NCBI GenBank assembly: GCA_029934215.1
Contig: JAOZMR010000003.1
Coordinates: 1-30,278, forward strand
Reading direction: 5' to 3'
DNA length: 30,278 nt
From: Pontiellaceae bacterium
GTDB taxonomy: Bacteria; Verrucomicrobiota; Kiritimatiellia; Kiritimatiellales; Tichowtungiaceae
Below, piece by piece: positions 8,101 to 18,100 of the stretch (its first letter is position 1; every line of letters begins with the position of its first letter). Below the pieces are notes generated by a model. The model worked only from the letters and a program-made list of their open reading frames with translations, was not told the origin of the DNA and did no database searches. The translations under genes were made by a program, and so were the position numbers.

Positions 8101-9115
8101 CTGTATCTGCTAGAAAATCGCGAACTCGGTCGCGTCCAACCCTATCGTTAAGCACTTCATGCAGAATAAAATGTGCATCCATGGAGCGAATCAGAGAAGT
8201 CTCCTCGCCGCCGAATTCTGGAGCATGTGTGTAGGATGCTTTAAACTCAGTGAACGTTCCCGACAAAGACGTGATCATGTCCCATGCTGCGGTTTTCGAT
8301 TGACCGGGTTCAAGGTCTCCGACGTCAACCGTGAGCGTAGCGCGGTCGAGTGGCAAATCCATAACACGGCACCCGATCAGACGGGCAATGAGCAACAAGT
8401 TCTGTTTGTTTTCAACAATGCGTGGTTGTTCAGAGCGAATGACAACACCGCGTGCGGCGCCGTAGCCCGAGTTTTTTATGAGCACGCCGAGAGTGAACGG
8501 AATCGGAGCCTCTACAGCTTCGGTATAAGGATCGTCGCCCTGCACGTCGCGGGGTTGAAAATAGGTGATTTCGAGTTCGGGCTCTGGCTTGACGGTGATC
8601 TGGTCTGGAATGGCAAACATAACCTGGTCTGGGATGATTTCGCCGCGCATATTTCCGGCTAGATCGCAATGCACATAGAAGCGTGCTCCTGCCGGATCCT
8701 GTCCTCCCGCTCCGGTTTTTGGAACGATGAACCACTTGACTATTGCGGTCGCGCCCGGAGCAATATTTCCGTCGCCATCCACTCCGCTAATGTTAACTAA
8801 CTCTGGCTGACGCACCCAAAAATCATCCGTAGAATCATCTTCAGCTCCGCCGCTCTGCGGTTTCGTAAAGCGGAGGGATGCGGTGAAGCCAGTGATCGGA
8901 TCGACAGCATCATTATTTGACACCTCCAACGTGGCAAGAAAACCGATGCGCTCCAGCGTTAACTCCTGAAGGATCTCGATTTTTGCGGCGGCACAAAAGC
9001 CTTCGTACTGCTGTTGCGCGGCGGCTCGATGCGTCCCAACGCCAAGAAGAAGCAGGACACTGAGCAGTATGGTTTTTATGGAACAAGTATGATTTCGGTA
9101 TAATTTTATAGTCAT
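5126..9115 (-). CDS. Large secreted protein with FlgD-like Ig domain and seven-bladed TolB-type beta-propeller
   Basis: This 1,329-residue exported protein is probably a surface-exposed scaffold or a partner of the giant protein encoded just upstream. Residues 1-33 are a signal peptide. Residues about 35-770 form a series of beta-sandwich domains; I recognise CARDB-like character (PIPFTLGVLIKNSGYG, then VGDLEPGQSKTAAW) and an OmpL47/Big-type segment (TTTIFYRAVDAAMNE near 520). Residues about 775-838 resemble the FlgD-type Ig domain (FTWDGKN, then YPGWYTIRATARN). Residues 857-1125 contain seven propeller repeats: five clear V-V-W-x-D/Q blades (VVWVDRSG, VVWQGRQE, VVWQRRD, VVWQDWRD, VVWQDNRNG) followed by VFFAENS and TAWLDETA. 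The last 200 residues are not recognised and end FIDMDESVSQWKPE. The start is fixed by the signal peptide, an ATGA overlap with the giant gene, and a near-perfect ribosome site (AAAAGGAGGT). I see no catalytic residues. Confidence 0.88.
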   Translation of the reverse strand: MTIKLYRNHTCSIKTILLSVLLLLGVGTHRAAAQQQYEGFCAAAKIEILQELTLERIGFLATLEVSNNDAVDPITGFTASLRFTKPQSGGAEDDSTDDFWVRQPELVNISGVDGDGNIAPGATAIVKWFIVPKTGAGGQDPAGARFYVHCDLAGNMRGEIIPDQVMFAIPDQITVKPEPELEITYFQPRDVQGDDPYTEAVEAPIPFTLGVLIKNSGYGAARGVVIRSEQPRIVENKQNLLLIARLIGCRVMDLPLDRATLTVDVGDLEPGQSKTAAWDMITSLSGTFTEFKASYTHAPEFGGEETSLIRSMDAHFILHEVLNDRVGRDRVRDFLADTDRDTDQLPDALYESEGHVLPVNLVSNTGIIATNGGWKITGTSMTDGAVYLRINDPAQNRRKIGEVLRADGTRINSNNYWTSTRYLKEGNTRLDELHIFDIVTAGSLEYEMSYEVDQSDTSPPETTLEFSGEHSLRDGTNYITRTTQLYFLSEDASPVSIYYKTDPADDWLPAYPFSLPLGTTTIFYRAVDAAMNEEDVKSAVVHVLDPAEDGTVLTLNSDRSTISLLADLASARPGQTRITFNAPSGPLPRTVQIEIFSEIKAWPRISGVPTSPTLPAVFELNVSGEAVEFYKWRLNGGVWSEDTAGASALQVDAITPGDYLLEVIARSALGDYPNESEALTASWTVVADSPTVHLTTMPVFPSSERTVTFQVDGAGVSTYRWSLDGNYIRPSAPVGTPIVISNLTDAAYELRVFPNLPNGVHTNDGYVSYQWNNDLHYGYDCSTTNPVRSTEPDVLADVGSDFTWDGKNNDDIQVYPGWYTIRATARNALNQMIWSKTYVQVEELGGEDSEVASSGSGVQRMHGKGDWVVWVDRSGEQWQVWARNVAMNTPAFAVTSADTTQDRPKTDGRYVVWQGRQEDSTWAVYSSDLTDTNRITQVLSALTDTDETNPSIDWPWVVWQRRDVRNVSAPHQLYAKNLISGEERFVDPTTTDQLDPQVETDRVVWQDWRDVGPGEIYLQDLETSNSTRITENPAGQYRPSISGPVVVWQDNRNGQLDLYSFDLRNRSETRLTETPYDESSPVINGQWVFFAENSLNPDINDLRLLHLASLRSAPMTRSATRKEFPALLTGHTAWLDETAKGTRIISGALPSLRGVYAERNAVPVTTHMLESASTSFELLEHWRTSANLIEVLAYEQLWPEMVVKRAWRDQAGQLQGDDFALDTGMFVWLGFDRAQLIDFGPSESEPIDLPEGVSVLTYSGFPVGYSAFDMIRQIGPEKIRALRMHDPSAGRWLTVQMDGARRIGADFEIPRIAVIFIDMDESVSQWKPE

Positions 9116-12100
9116 CGGGCACCTCCTTTTGGGCGAGCCGGTGTATCATGAGTGGGTTGTAAATTAGGGAACTGTACGCCGCACAAATGACGCACCAGTA
9201 CACCGTCGGCATAGAATGCGATATCTTCATGCAATTCAAATGTGAAGACATCTTCCGTGCGTCCGGTGTTGCGTACGGCTTCAACCGGCAAAATCGTATC
9301 GTTTGGACCCGCCAGCCAGTCGCCTGCCTGAATGTCTTTAGCGAGTGTCCAGCCCGTTCCGTCGACCCAGATCCTGTGTTCATCGGTGGTTTTAAGAACG
9401 GTTCCGTTTTTCAGTCGCAGTTCGCGGATGGAAACTGCAGGTCGTTTAAAGGTCTCCGTCACACGAGCAATGTCTCCTCTTTCAGGACCGGTACGCACAA
9501 CATCGCCTGGCTTGATCGCTTCGATCGTCAACGTACTGCCGTCCGCTAGCAGAACAGGCGTTCCAGCTGCAAAACAACCGCCGCCGCCAGATGGGAACCC
9601 GCCCCCGCCACCACCACCGGCGTATCCGTCCCCTCCAGAGCCACCACTGCTTGACCCAAGTACATCTGCCAGACAGAACAACCATTGATACATAGGAGAC
9701 AGATTGACAGGGGCTTTGTCTTCGGCAGTGCTGACTAAAAACGACAGCTTTCTTTTTATATTCTCGATTTTTGTACCAGACATTGAGCCGTATCTTCCAT
9801 TTAGATACGAAATCAGTTTTAGAACCGATTCCATGAAGTCATCTGTGCATGGATTATATTGTGGTGCCTCCCCTCCGGACGATTTTCTTGCACGACTCGA
9901 TCTGCTTTGGGAGCTAGACGAGCTTGCACCGTTTTCGCCAAGATAAGTAACCGTGTATGGGATTTCGATTTGCTGCATGGGCGCCAATTCCGGCAAATAG
10001 CTAATCGCAGGGATGATCGATGCGTTCGGCAGTTGCATCCCTTCCACGGTGAAGTCAGTCATTTTGATCAACCCATGATTTTTTGCGGTAGCCGTAAACG
10101 TGTGTGTGAACGGACCTGCCACTGTTCCAAAATCAGTATAAATCGGATCAACCACGAGTACAGGTGCCGGCACATAGGTAGAGAATGTTTGTTCGATCTT
10201 AATCTCATAGCGATCAGTAAACGGAACCGGAACAACAGAGAATTTCACAGTAACCAATTCGCGATACAGTTCCGCTTCGACTGAGGTGGTTAGATCGGCT
10301 TCGACTTCCGTCGTTCCGGCCTGAGTTGCGTGCCCAGATGCAGAAACCTGCCAGTGCCAACGACCTTCCATAAGGTCCGGAACTTCGACATATCCCGAAG
10401 AATCCGTACGGAATCCAGTCCGTTCAGTGCCATCGAGCGCACTGCGCAGACGAACCGATGCGTCCGGCACGGTTTGACCCAGTGAATTATTGATCTGGAA
10501 TGCTAGCCGACCTCGGGATTCGGACGTGATTTTAGAGTACAGATTAACGTGAGTTTCCGTCACGGAATTCGTTCCGGTAATGAAAAGTCGGTCGCTGTAG
10601 TAATCTAGATCAATCGAATCGTCAGGGGTGTAAACGACCTGGAAGGTAAATAGGTCGCCTGGTGCGAGATCCGGCAACGCATAACTTCCGTCCGCTTCTG
10701 GAGTAAGAGCCACCTGCATCCATGGGATCACAGGCGCGGTCATTCGTACGCCTTGCAACGTTTTGAACCCATCATTGCGCAACTCGACATCGGTCGACCG
10801 GATCGAGCCTCGGTTCAGGCTCATATCGACGTATCCTTTGGACGGCGCGGTAACGGTGATCAGCGGTAGCGGTGTTGTCACCGTTACGACTGCATCAAAT
10901 GGAACGCGCGCGCCTTCTGGTGTGACGATTTCGAAGCGGCAATTGAAGCCAGGAAGAACATCTTCCGTTGCGTTTAGCTTCAGTTCAATCGGAACCAGCT
11001 CGCGCGGTGGCAAGCTGAGGGTTTCAACCTGATGAACTGCACCGCTGACGCTACTCAGCGACAACACATTCGTCACGCCGTCAACGACCTGCCAAGCTGT
11101 AAATTCTGAGGTCAGGTTGGTGAACATGAAACTGCCTGGATTGTAGGCGTTCAGACGAAGAGTCAACTCATCATTAGCTGCCATACGCACACTGCCTTCT
11201 CCTGGACGGAAATAAGCCTGATAGATGGCGGCTTCCGCCTGATTAAGTCGATCGTGTACCTGCGGGTGACTTGCCCAAACTTTAGCGGTTCCGCTGATTC
11301 CCTGAGGAATATCGCGCTCGACAGAGAAATCTCCGTTTTCATCCGTCACGGCTTCCACAAACCAAGCGAACCCGTCTAGGGCCAAACCAACATGGACTGG
11401 CACGTTAGGCTCGCGGTCGCCGCTTTCGCGATCGTAAGCATATCCGCTAACAGTCATTGTGTCGCCGGCAAAATACGCGGCGCGATCTGGCTGACCGAGC
11501 GCGGTATAAGACGTGGCTTTCGGTGTGATGCGCAACCTTCCACTAAGCGGACCAGAAATCTGTTCCGTACTCTGTCCGCATTCATGATAAATATGCGCGG
11601 CGTCCACCCGAATAAAGGCGGTTTCCGATTCGCCGAGAGCTTCTGGAATGATGATTTCAGGCAAGGTGAACTCAACCGAATCGCCTGCGGAAATACGGCG
11701 GAATCCGCGTTGTGAATCCGGTGTAGCAATCAGCGATGATTTCGGCATCATGATATCTAGTTTGCTAACTTCCGTTTGATTTTCGTCCAGAACCAATACG
11801 CTTAAATCGCCTGGCAGATCGTTTCTCCACATCACAAGATCCACAGGAACCTGACTGTGATTGAAAATCCTAGCTTTCGGAGTGCAGGCTGCGCCCGCCA
11901 CTGGCTGATCTTCGACAGTGATCTGAATTTCTATTCCACCAATAACGGCTTCTTCCGTTTCGAAGACGGCTTGATAGCTAACCGATGCGCTTGGATCATC
12001 CAATGCTTGGATAATTTGGGCGCTAAAGGTCTGAATATCACCGGCAGATGTGCAAGGCAAAACAGCTTCAAGAGCTGTTGATGCGGACTGCGGCACAGTG

Positions 12101-15100
12101 CGACTTATGCTAGATCCGGCTACGGTGCGGGTCAGTTGAAGTTCCGATGCCTCAAACGTGGAGTCGTCTGTGCGGTTGGTCACATTCACACGGCAAAGAT
12201 CAAAGTAATCAATCAGCGCATTGGATTCACTTTCCGGATTTACGGATAACCCAAATTCGAGATGGAAGACGGGTAATTGGCGACCAGCGCTCTCGGTACC
12301 CTCGCTGTTCACGCCGCGGACTTCATAAAGAATAAGATCACTACCAGTTAGACCACTGTCAGAAAAGACAGTACCTGTCAGCGGCGCATCATTCAGTTTG
12401 CTCCCATTACGGTAGAGATTCACACCACTATGCTCTGCGCGAACCTGCCAGCTGATGCGCGGAATCCCGTTGGTGCCGACCAATACATCTGTGCGAGTTA
12501 CGCCCGGCAATTGCATATCGATTTCTGCATCGTTGGACAAAATCTCGTTTCCGTTGCGGTCGACGGAGGCAACAACATAAGTCCAACTGCCGCGAGCCGG
12601 ATTGTCAATCCAATAGCGAGTGTCGGCGCTGATGCGGTCGCGCAACAGAGTTCCATTCCGATACAAACGGAATTTATCAGGTTGTTCCCCTTCGGTCGAA
12701 TAGTCCCATTCGACGCGTACGCCGGAGCTGGAGAGAGATGCTGTCAGATTGGTCGGCGCCGGCGGTGGTGTTCGGTCGGACAAGCCAAGAGCTTCTGGAC
12801 TTGGTGCTGCCGATGAGTTGCGACGTTCGGAGTAGACCACATAACGGTAGAAACCATCTGCTGGAGGCAGGTCTTCAAACGTAGCGTCGGTGATATTTTC
12901 CGAAACGAGTTCATCAGGCAAGGACCCAGCGGATCCATCCTGACGATATAGAGAATAGGATTCCGCTTCTGGAACCGCCAACCAAGCGAGCTGGATATTT
13001 CCGTCTGACTGATCGGTGGATGCACGCAAATCCGTCACAGCCGGAGGTGGCTCTGGAAGGGTCGTGTTGTAGAGTTCGATCTGCGTTGTGCCGTTCAACG
13101 TGGAGCCTGTATTGCCCAAAGGATCGGTAACTGTCAAAGCAAACCCAGCCATTCCGCTCCCCATCAACGAGAATAAGTCTGTTTGCCCCATCCAATTGGT
13201 TCCGCTTCCGCTGAGTGTAATATCGATTGCAGCGCTCTCTGGTGGTATGAAGCGCAATTCTGGAGTCCCAGCCGATGGTTCGTTCAGTTGCAGGGCAACT
13301 TCCATGGTTATCGTGTTTGTAACCTGAACAAGACCTGACGGACTGACGCTCAGAATTCCAACTGGCGCGGTGGTATCCAGCACCATTTCCAGCCCCGATG
13401 GGGCGGTTGGCACAGAGCGATTGCCCGCGAAGTCCGAGCCGCTCACGCGAACAACCAATGGTCCAGAGCCCGCGACACTCTGCACATTATATCTGCATCC
13501 AAAACGACTTGGAGCCGTATTGCTAACCGTCAGCATTGTCGGTCCGCTGGCCGCTGCGGGCTGCACAGTAATGACGGGTAGACCGGAAATCGGTTCAGAA
13601 GATGTGAGTTCAATTTCGAGCAACCCCGTCCCGGTCGGACTGGTTTTGTTGTACGAGATGCTGAAGGTTGGAGACGTGGAATCAAAGCTATTCGTGATCA
13701 CATTAGACAACTCTGAAAGATTGCCCGCATTGTCACGGCCAACCAAAGCATAATACCAAACACCGTCGGTCGGTGGGGTTTCAACGATTGGATTATCCGT
13801 GTTCCATTTTCCTTGCCAATCGGCATCGGCAAGCTGTGTGAATGGTGTGTCCGCTCTTAGCAGAGCCACAACCGTCGGAACTTCGCCTTCAGCAGGCTTC
13901 AACCATCCGAAGCGAAGTCCAGCACCCTGCTCATAAGATGGATCTTCCAACCCTGGGGCTGCAGGACTTCCGGAATCCCGTGTCACCCGACGGGTGCCTG
14001 AACGCCCAGTTCCAAAGGGATCGGAAACCGTTGCAACCAGTTCGTTTTCACCTTCAACCAGCGGCACAGATGCGCTAAATGCTCCAGCTTCGCTAGCGGT
14101 GATCTGTTGGACAACCGCGCCGTTGCGCCGCAGCGAAACTTCTGCATACGCTTCGGCAGATCCTGAAACAATTATAGAAACATTTGTCGTGATCAGCTCG
14201 TCCGCAGGAGCGGAGAGCGATGGATTTGGCGGCGGCTCAATACGAGCCGTGACATTAAATGCGCGCGTACTCAAATTTCCTGCTGTATCTACCGCTTCGA
14301 TAAATATGCGGCGCGTGCCTGGCTCCAGATCGCGAATATCCCACAGAACACTCAACGCCCCGTTTGTAGCCAGCGCGACGATAGATTCATCAGCGGAAAC
14401 ACGCATTTCTTCCACGCCTAAAGCGGAGAATGCGCTTGCGGTTAGCACGAACGGACGAGTCAGAATGCTACCTTCCTCAATGTTGCAGCTGCTTATTTGC
14501 GGTCCGGCGGTAATGTAGTTAACCGAAACACTGACGGTTTCACTAACCTCTCCTGCCGCATTGCGATAGCGGATGTAAAGCGTTTTCAATCCGCCACCCG
14601 CCGAGAGATTCACCGTTTTGATCGGCTCGAAACTGTCGTAGAAACTGCCAGCAAACATCGAATCTTCGCTAATCTGTACAGCTTCCGCTACACGGGCTGC
14701 TAAATTCAAATCAATGCTTCCGGTACCCGTATCGCGGTTCCCACCGACCGCATCAGCAGCAGGAGTCAGAACAGGTTCAACGATTAGATACGGGGAGTGT
14801 TCGACCGTTCCCTGGAACCCATCGTCGAACACCGTGGATTCTGCGGAACCCCACCAGACGTTGGTGGCGAGTAACGTAGAGCCGGCTTCGTTCGCGGCAT
14901 TGGTCTGGTTGTTGCGAACAATCGAATGATTAAGCTGAAGGGTTGAGTTACCATCCGACAACAGAGCTGTCGAATTGTACAGCAACAACGCATCTACCGT
15001 GGACAACTCTCCGCCCGCTGTTGCACGCAACGCAGTTGTGTTGTACAGCGCACTCAGAGCATCTAGCTCCGGAGCGCAACCGCTTACAATCAGCCCAGCA

Positions 15101-18100
15101 CTGTATTCCAAACGGACATGCCGCAACACGGAGTTCCCTGCTTGCTGCTGAAGAACAATACCCGCCCAGTCACCTTCTTGTGGTTCTGGGTCGGCGGAGG
15201 TCATTATAATTGGATTCAGCGCCGTTCCGTTGGCAACAAGAAGACCCTCCTCAATAACGATCCCTGCACCGCGTGCAAAAGAGAGCGTGGCTCCAGCCGG
15301 CACCGTCAGCGTGGCTCCGTTGGCAACCGTCAGAGAGCCAAGCACATCTGTGGTGACACCGGCAGCACCCATAACGGTGTCTTCCGTGATGGTTCCCCGA
15401 TACGGGTCGCTCCAAGAACGAGCGATTACTTCGTTATTTTTCTCTCCAGAATTGTTGAAACCGACGACAGCGAACCAGTTTGTAATGGTACGGTCGAGAC
15501 CATCCAGCGCATAACTACGGATGTTCTTCGCTAACGTACCGATCGTGGCACGGTTGCTAACTGACTGAAATTCTTCAGAGTCCTGATAGACATAGAATCC
15601 AGCGAAACCGAATGAATTTCCGCTAAAGGAACTCCAGTCCAGAAGAGCGGCGTCGCCCGCCGTTGCTTGTACGGTCAGGTTAACTTGCGGCGGAATGGCA
15701 CGCGGAAGGCGGATTTCGAGGGGTGTGACAGCGGTTTCCATGTTGCCAGCACGATCAATTGGCATGACTGCAATCCAGTAACTCGTATCCAGAGCCAGCC
15801 CAGAAACCGTATAAGCTCGTGTGCCGCTCCACAAATAGTTGCGCGGCGTTAGATCAACGATATTGGTGAATGTAGCTTCACTAAGATACACGCGGAATCC
15901 GTTCAAGTCGGCAGGTGCGGCATAATCAGCCCAACCGACGGTGCAGGATGCTTCGTTGGATGCAGTCACACTGATTAGCGGAACGTCCGGCGCGGAAGCG
16001 TCGACATCGAAAGTCCACGCATTTGTTGACGTCATGACCGAGCCGTAAGCATCTTCTGCCAGCGCTACGTTTAGAGCGTAGGAACCGTCATCAAACCCAC
16101 CAAAAGAAACGGTCGGAGAACGGTAGCTATCATTATCCTGATAGATCCGTTGCCAGATGCCGCCAGATGGAACTGGCTGGACTGCTGCAGTTGATCGATT
16201 TGAAATAGTGATTTCAGGCGCGATGCTGGTGTCCATCGATCGGTCAAACACGATGGTGAAAGTCTGGTTTGTGACTGCTGGAATTGGACTGTTATATGTG
16301 CGTCGAACATCCCGAATGGTCGGACTTAATGCATAAGCGGTGTATTCAGCCTGCACTTCAGCAGAAACTGGATCGGAGCGTGAAAGCGTCCAGCTCCAAG
16401 GGTTTGCCGTCGAGGCATACGTGCCATTTACTTTGAAGCGGCTGAACAGATAGCGACCCTCTCCAGAAACGACCATTTCGGGTGCTCCGAATACAGCGGT
16501 CTGCCCATTGTTCCAGTTGCCCGCGCCCGTAATTGTTGTCAATCCCGCTGGCTGCGTAACCGTTGTGATGGTGTGACTACTGTTTATCTCACGGAAGACC
16601 GCAATTACGCCCTTCGGTTGAGTCACAGCAAACGAGTAAGATAGTTCCGTAGAGATGGTCTCGTAGGTTTCTGAATCGCGCCATTCCACGAATGCGCAAC
16701 CGGTTGCTGGGTTGGCGGTCAGCGTATTCGTGACGCCATAAGACCACCACCCTGCCCCACTTACGTGACCAAATCCAACAGGAGAAACAGAGGCAGTGAT
16801 ATTGAACCGTGCGAGGTCGAATACGGCAGTCAAGGTGCCTTCCGCTTGAACCTGACTAACCGAGTACGTTGGAGAATAGCTGACGGTTCCGCCGTTGAAC
16901 GTCCATCGGCTGAATACATACTTCGCACTATTGGTCAGTGTGGCGGTTGCGCTGAACGGATCATTGCGTCGTAGTGATGCGCCAGCAGTAACAGTACCCG
17001 CTCCGGATTCCGGCGAGGTGGCTGTGGAAATGGTATAGTAGATAACTTCTGCGACAGAGACCGAACCGCCGGTCCAATCTGACCAAAGTCCGTCTTCATC
17101 CTGCACACGCAACCACACCGTATGGTTTCCAGATTCGTTAAATGTCCATTCGGCGATCGCACTGTTTGTGACCACATCCGCCACGGTGTCGCCCGTGAAG
17201 TCCCATGCATACTGGGTCAACGATTGTCCAGGGTCTGGATCTTGCGACGCGCTGCCGCTGAAGGTGATCGGAGCATACTGCTCCCCAGAATACGGTCCAC
17301 CTGCATCGGCGTCCGGTTTGCGATTATTAACAATCTCGACCGTTGCTTCGCTCCATTCGGACGTCAGTTTAACGCCTTCATTGAATAGCCCATCATCAAG
17401 CACCCGCAGGCGGATGGTATAAGTTCCAGCGGTCGGCCAGCTCCATGTTGCAACTGCGCTGTTTGTGATCACGTCTGGAGTGCCATCCATATCGAAATCC
17501 CACTGCCATTCAGTGATTCCATCCTGCATGTCCGGTTGATTATCGAGGTCGTAGGATTCGCTTCCGTTAACAGTTACCGCAAGATTAGTCAGACCGAGAT
17601 ATGGCCCTGCCGATAGCGCGACTGGCGTGAACGGTGAATCGCCGACTTCGATGGAGTGAGTGATCGTCACTTGACGTGGAGTCGGTGCGTCGTCGGTTAC
17701 GCGTAACGTAATGATATTTGTACTCGCTGGATCATTTGTTCCAAGGGTTGGATCCGGCACAAGGAAGATTACGGAAGGATCATCCGGCGTTGTGACATCA
17801 AAATCGAATACATCATCGCCGTCGACATCCCACTCATAACGAACAATGCTTCTTGTTGGATCTGGGTGCGACGAAAGTGATGCATCAAGTGTTAGTTCCA
17901 CTCCATAAGCCCAGTAGCGTGAAGCGCTAATGACCGGACGCGGGCGCAAAGGTGCAGGTGCGCCCGAGAGCATGTCCACGGCCAGCGCAGTTGAAATTGC
18001 GTAGTGTAAAAAGTCGCTGTTATTCGCGCCGGCGTACGCGCTCCATTTACCATCTGACTCCTGTTCATCCAGCAATTTGGAGCGCAAACCTGAAACCGGA

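Noticed and set aside
8159..8662. A 167-residue plus-strand frame opposite the propeller gene
   Set aside because: Same reasoning: antisense to clearly coding sequence with a signal peptide and recognisable domains; its own translation has no recognisable features.
9112..9180. The tail after the Hint domain as a toxin of a polymorphic toxin system, with the next gene as immunity protein
   Set aside because: 22 residues are too few for any known toxin domain, and the next gene encodes a 1,329-residue exported propeller protein, unlike an immunity protein.
9181..9576. The Hint domain as a fully active protein-splicing intein
   Set aside because: There is no terminal His-Asn, no homing endonuclease, and no C-terminal extein of meaningful length, so a splicing product would make little sense.
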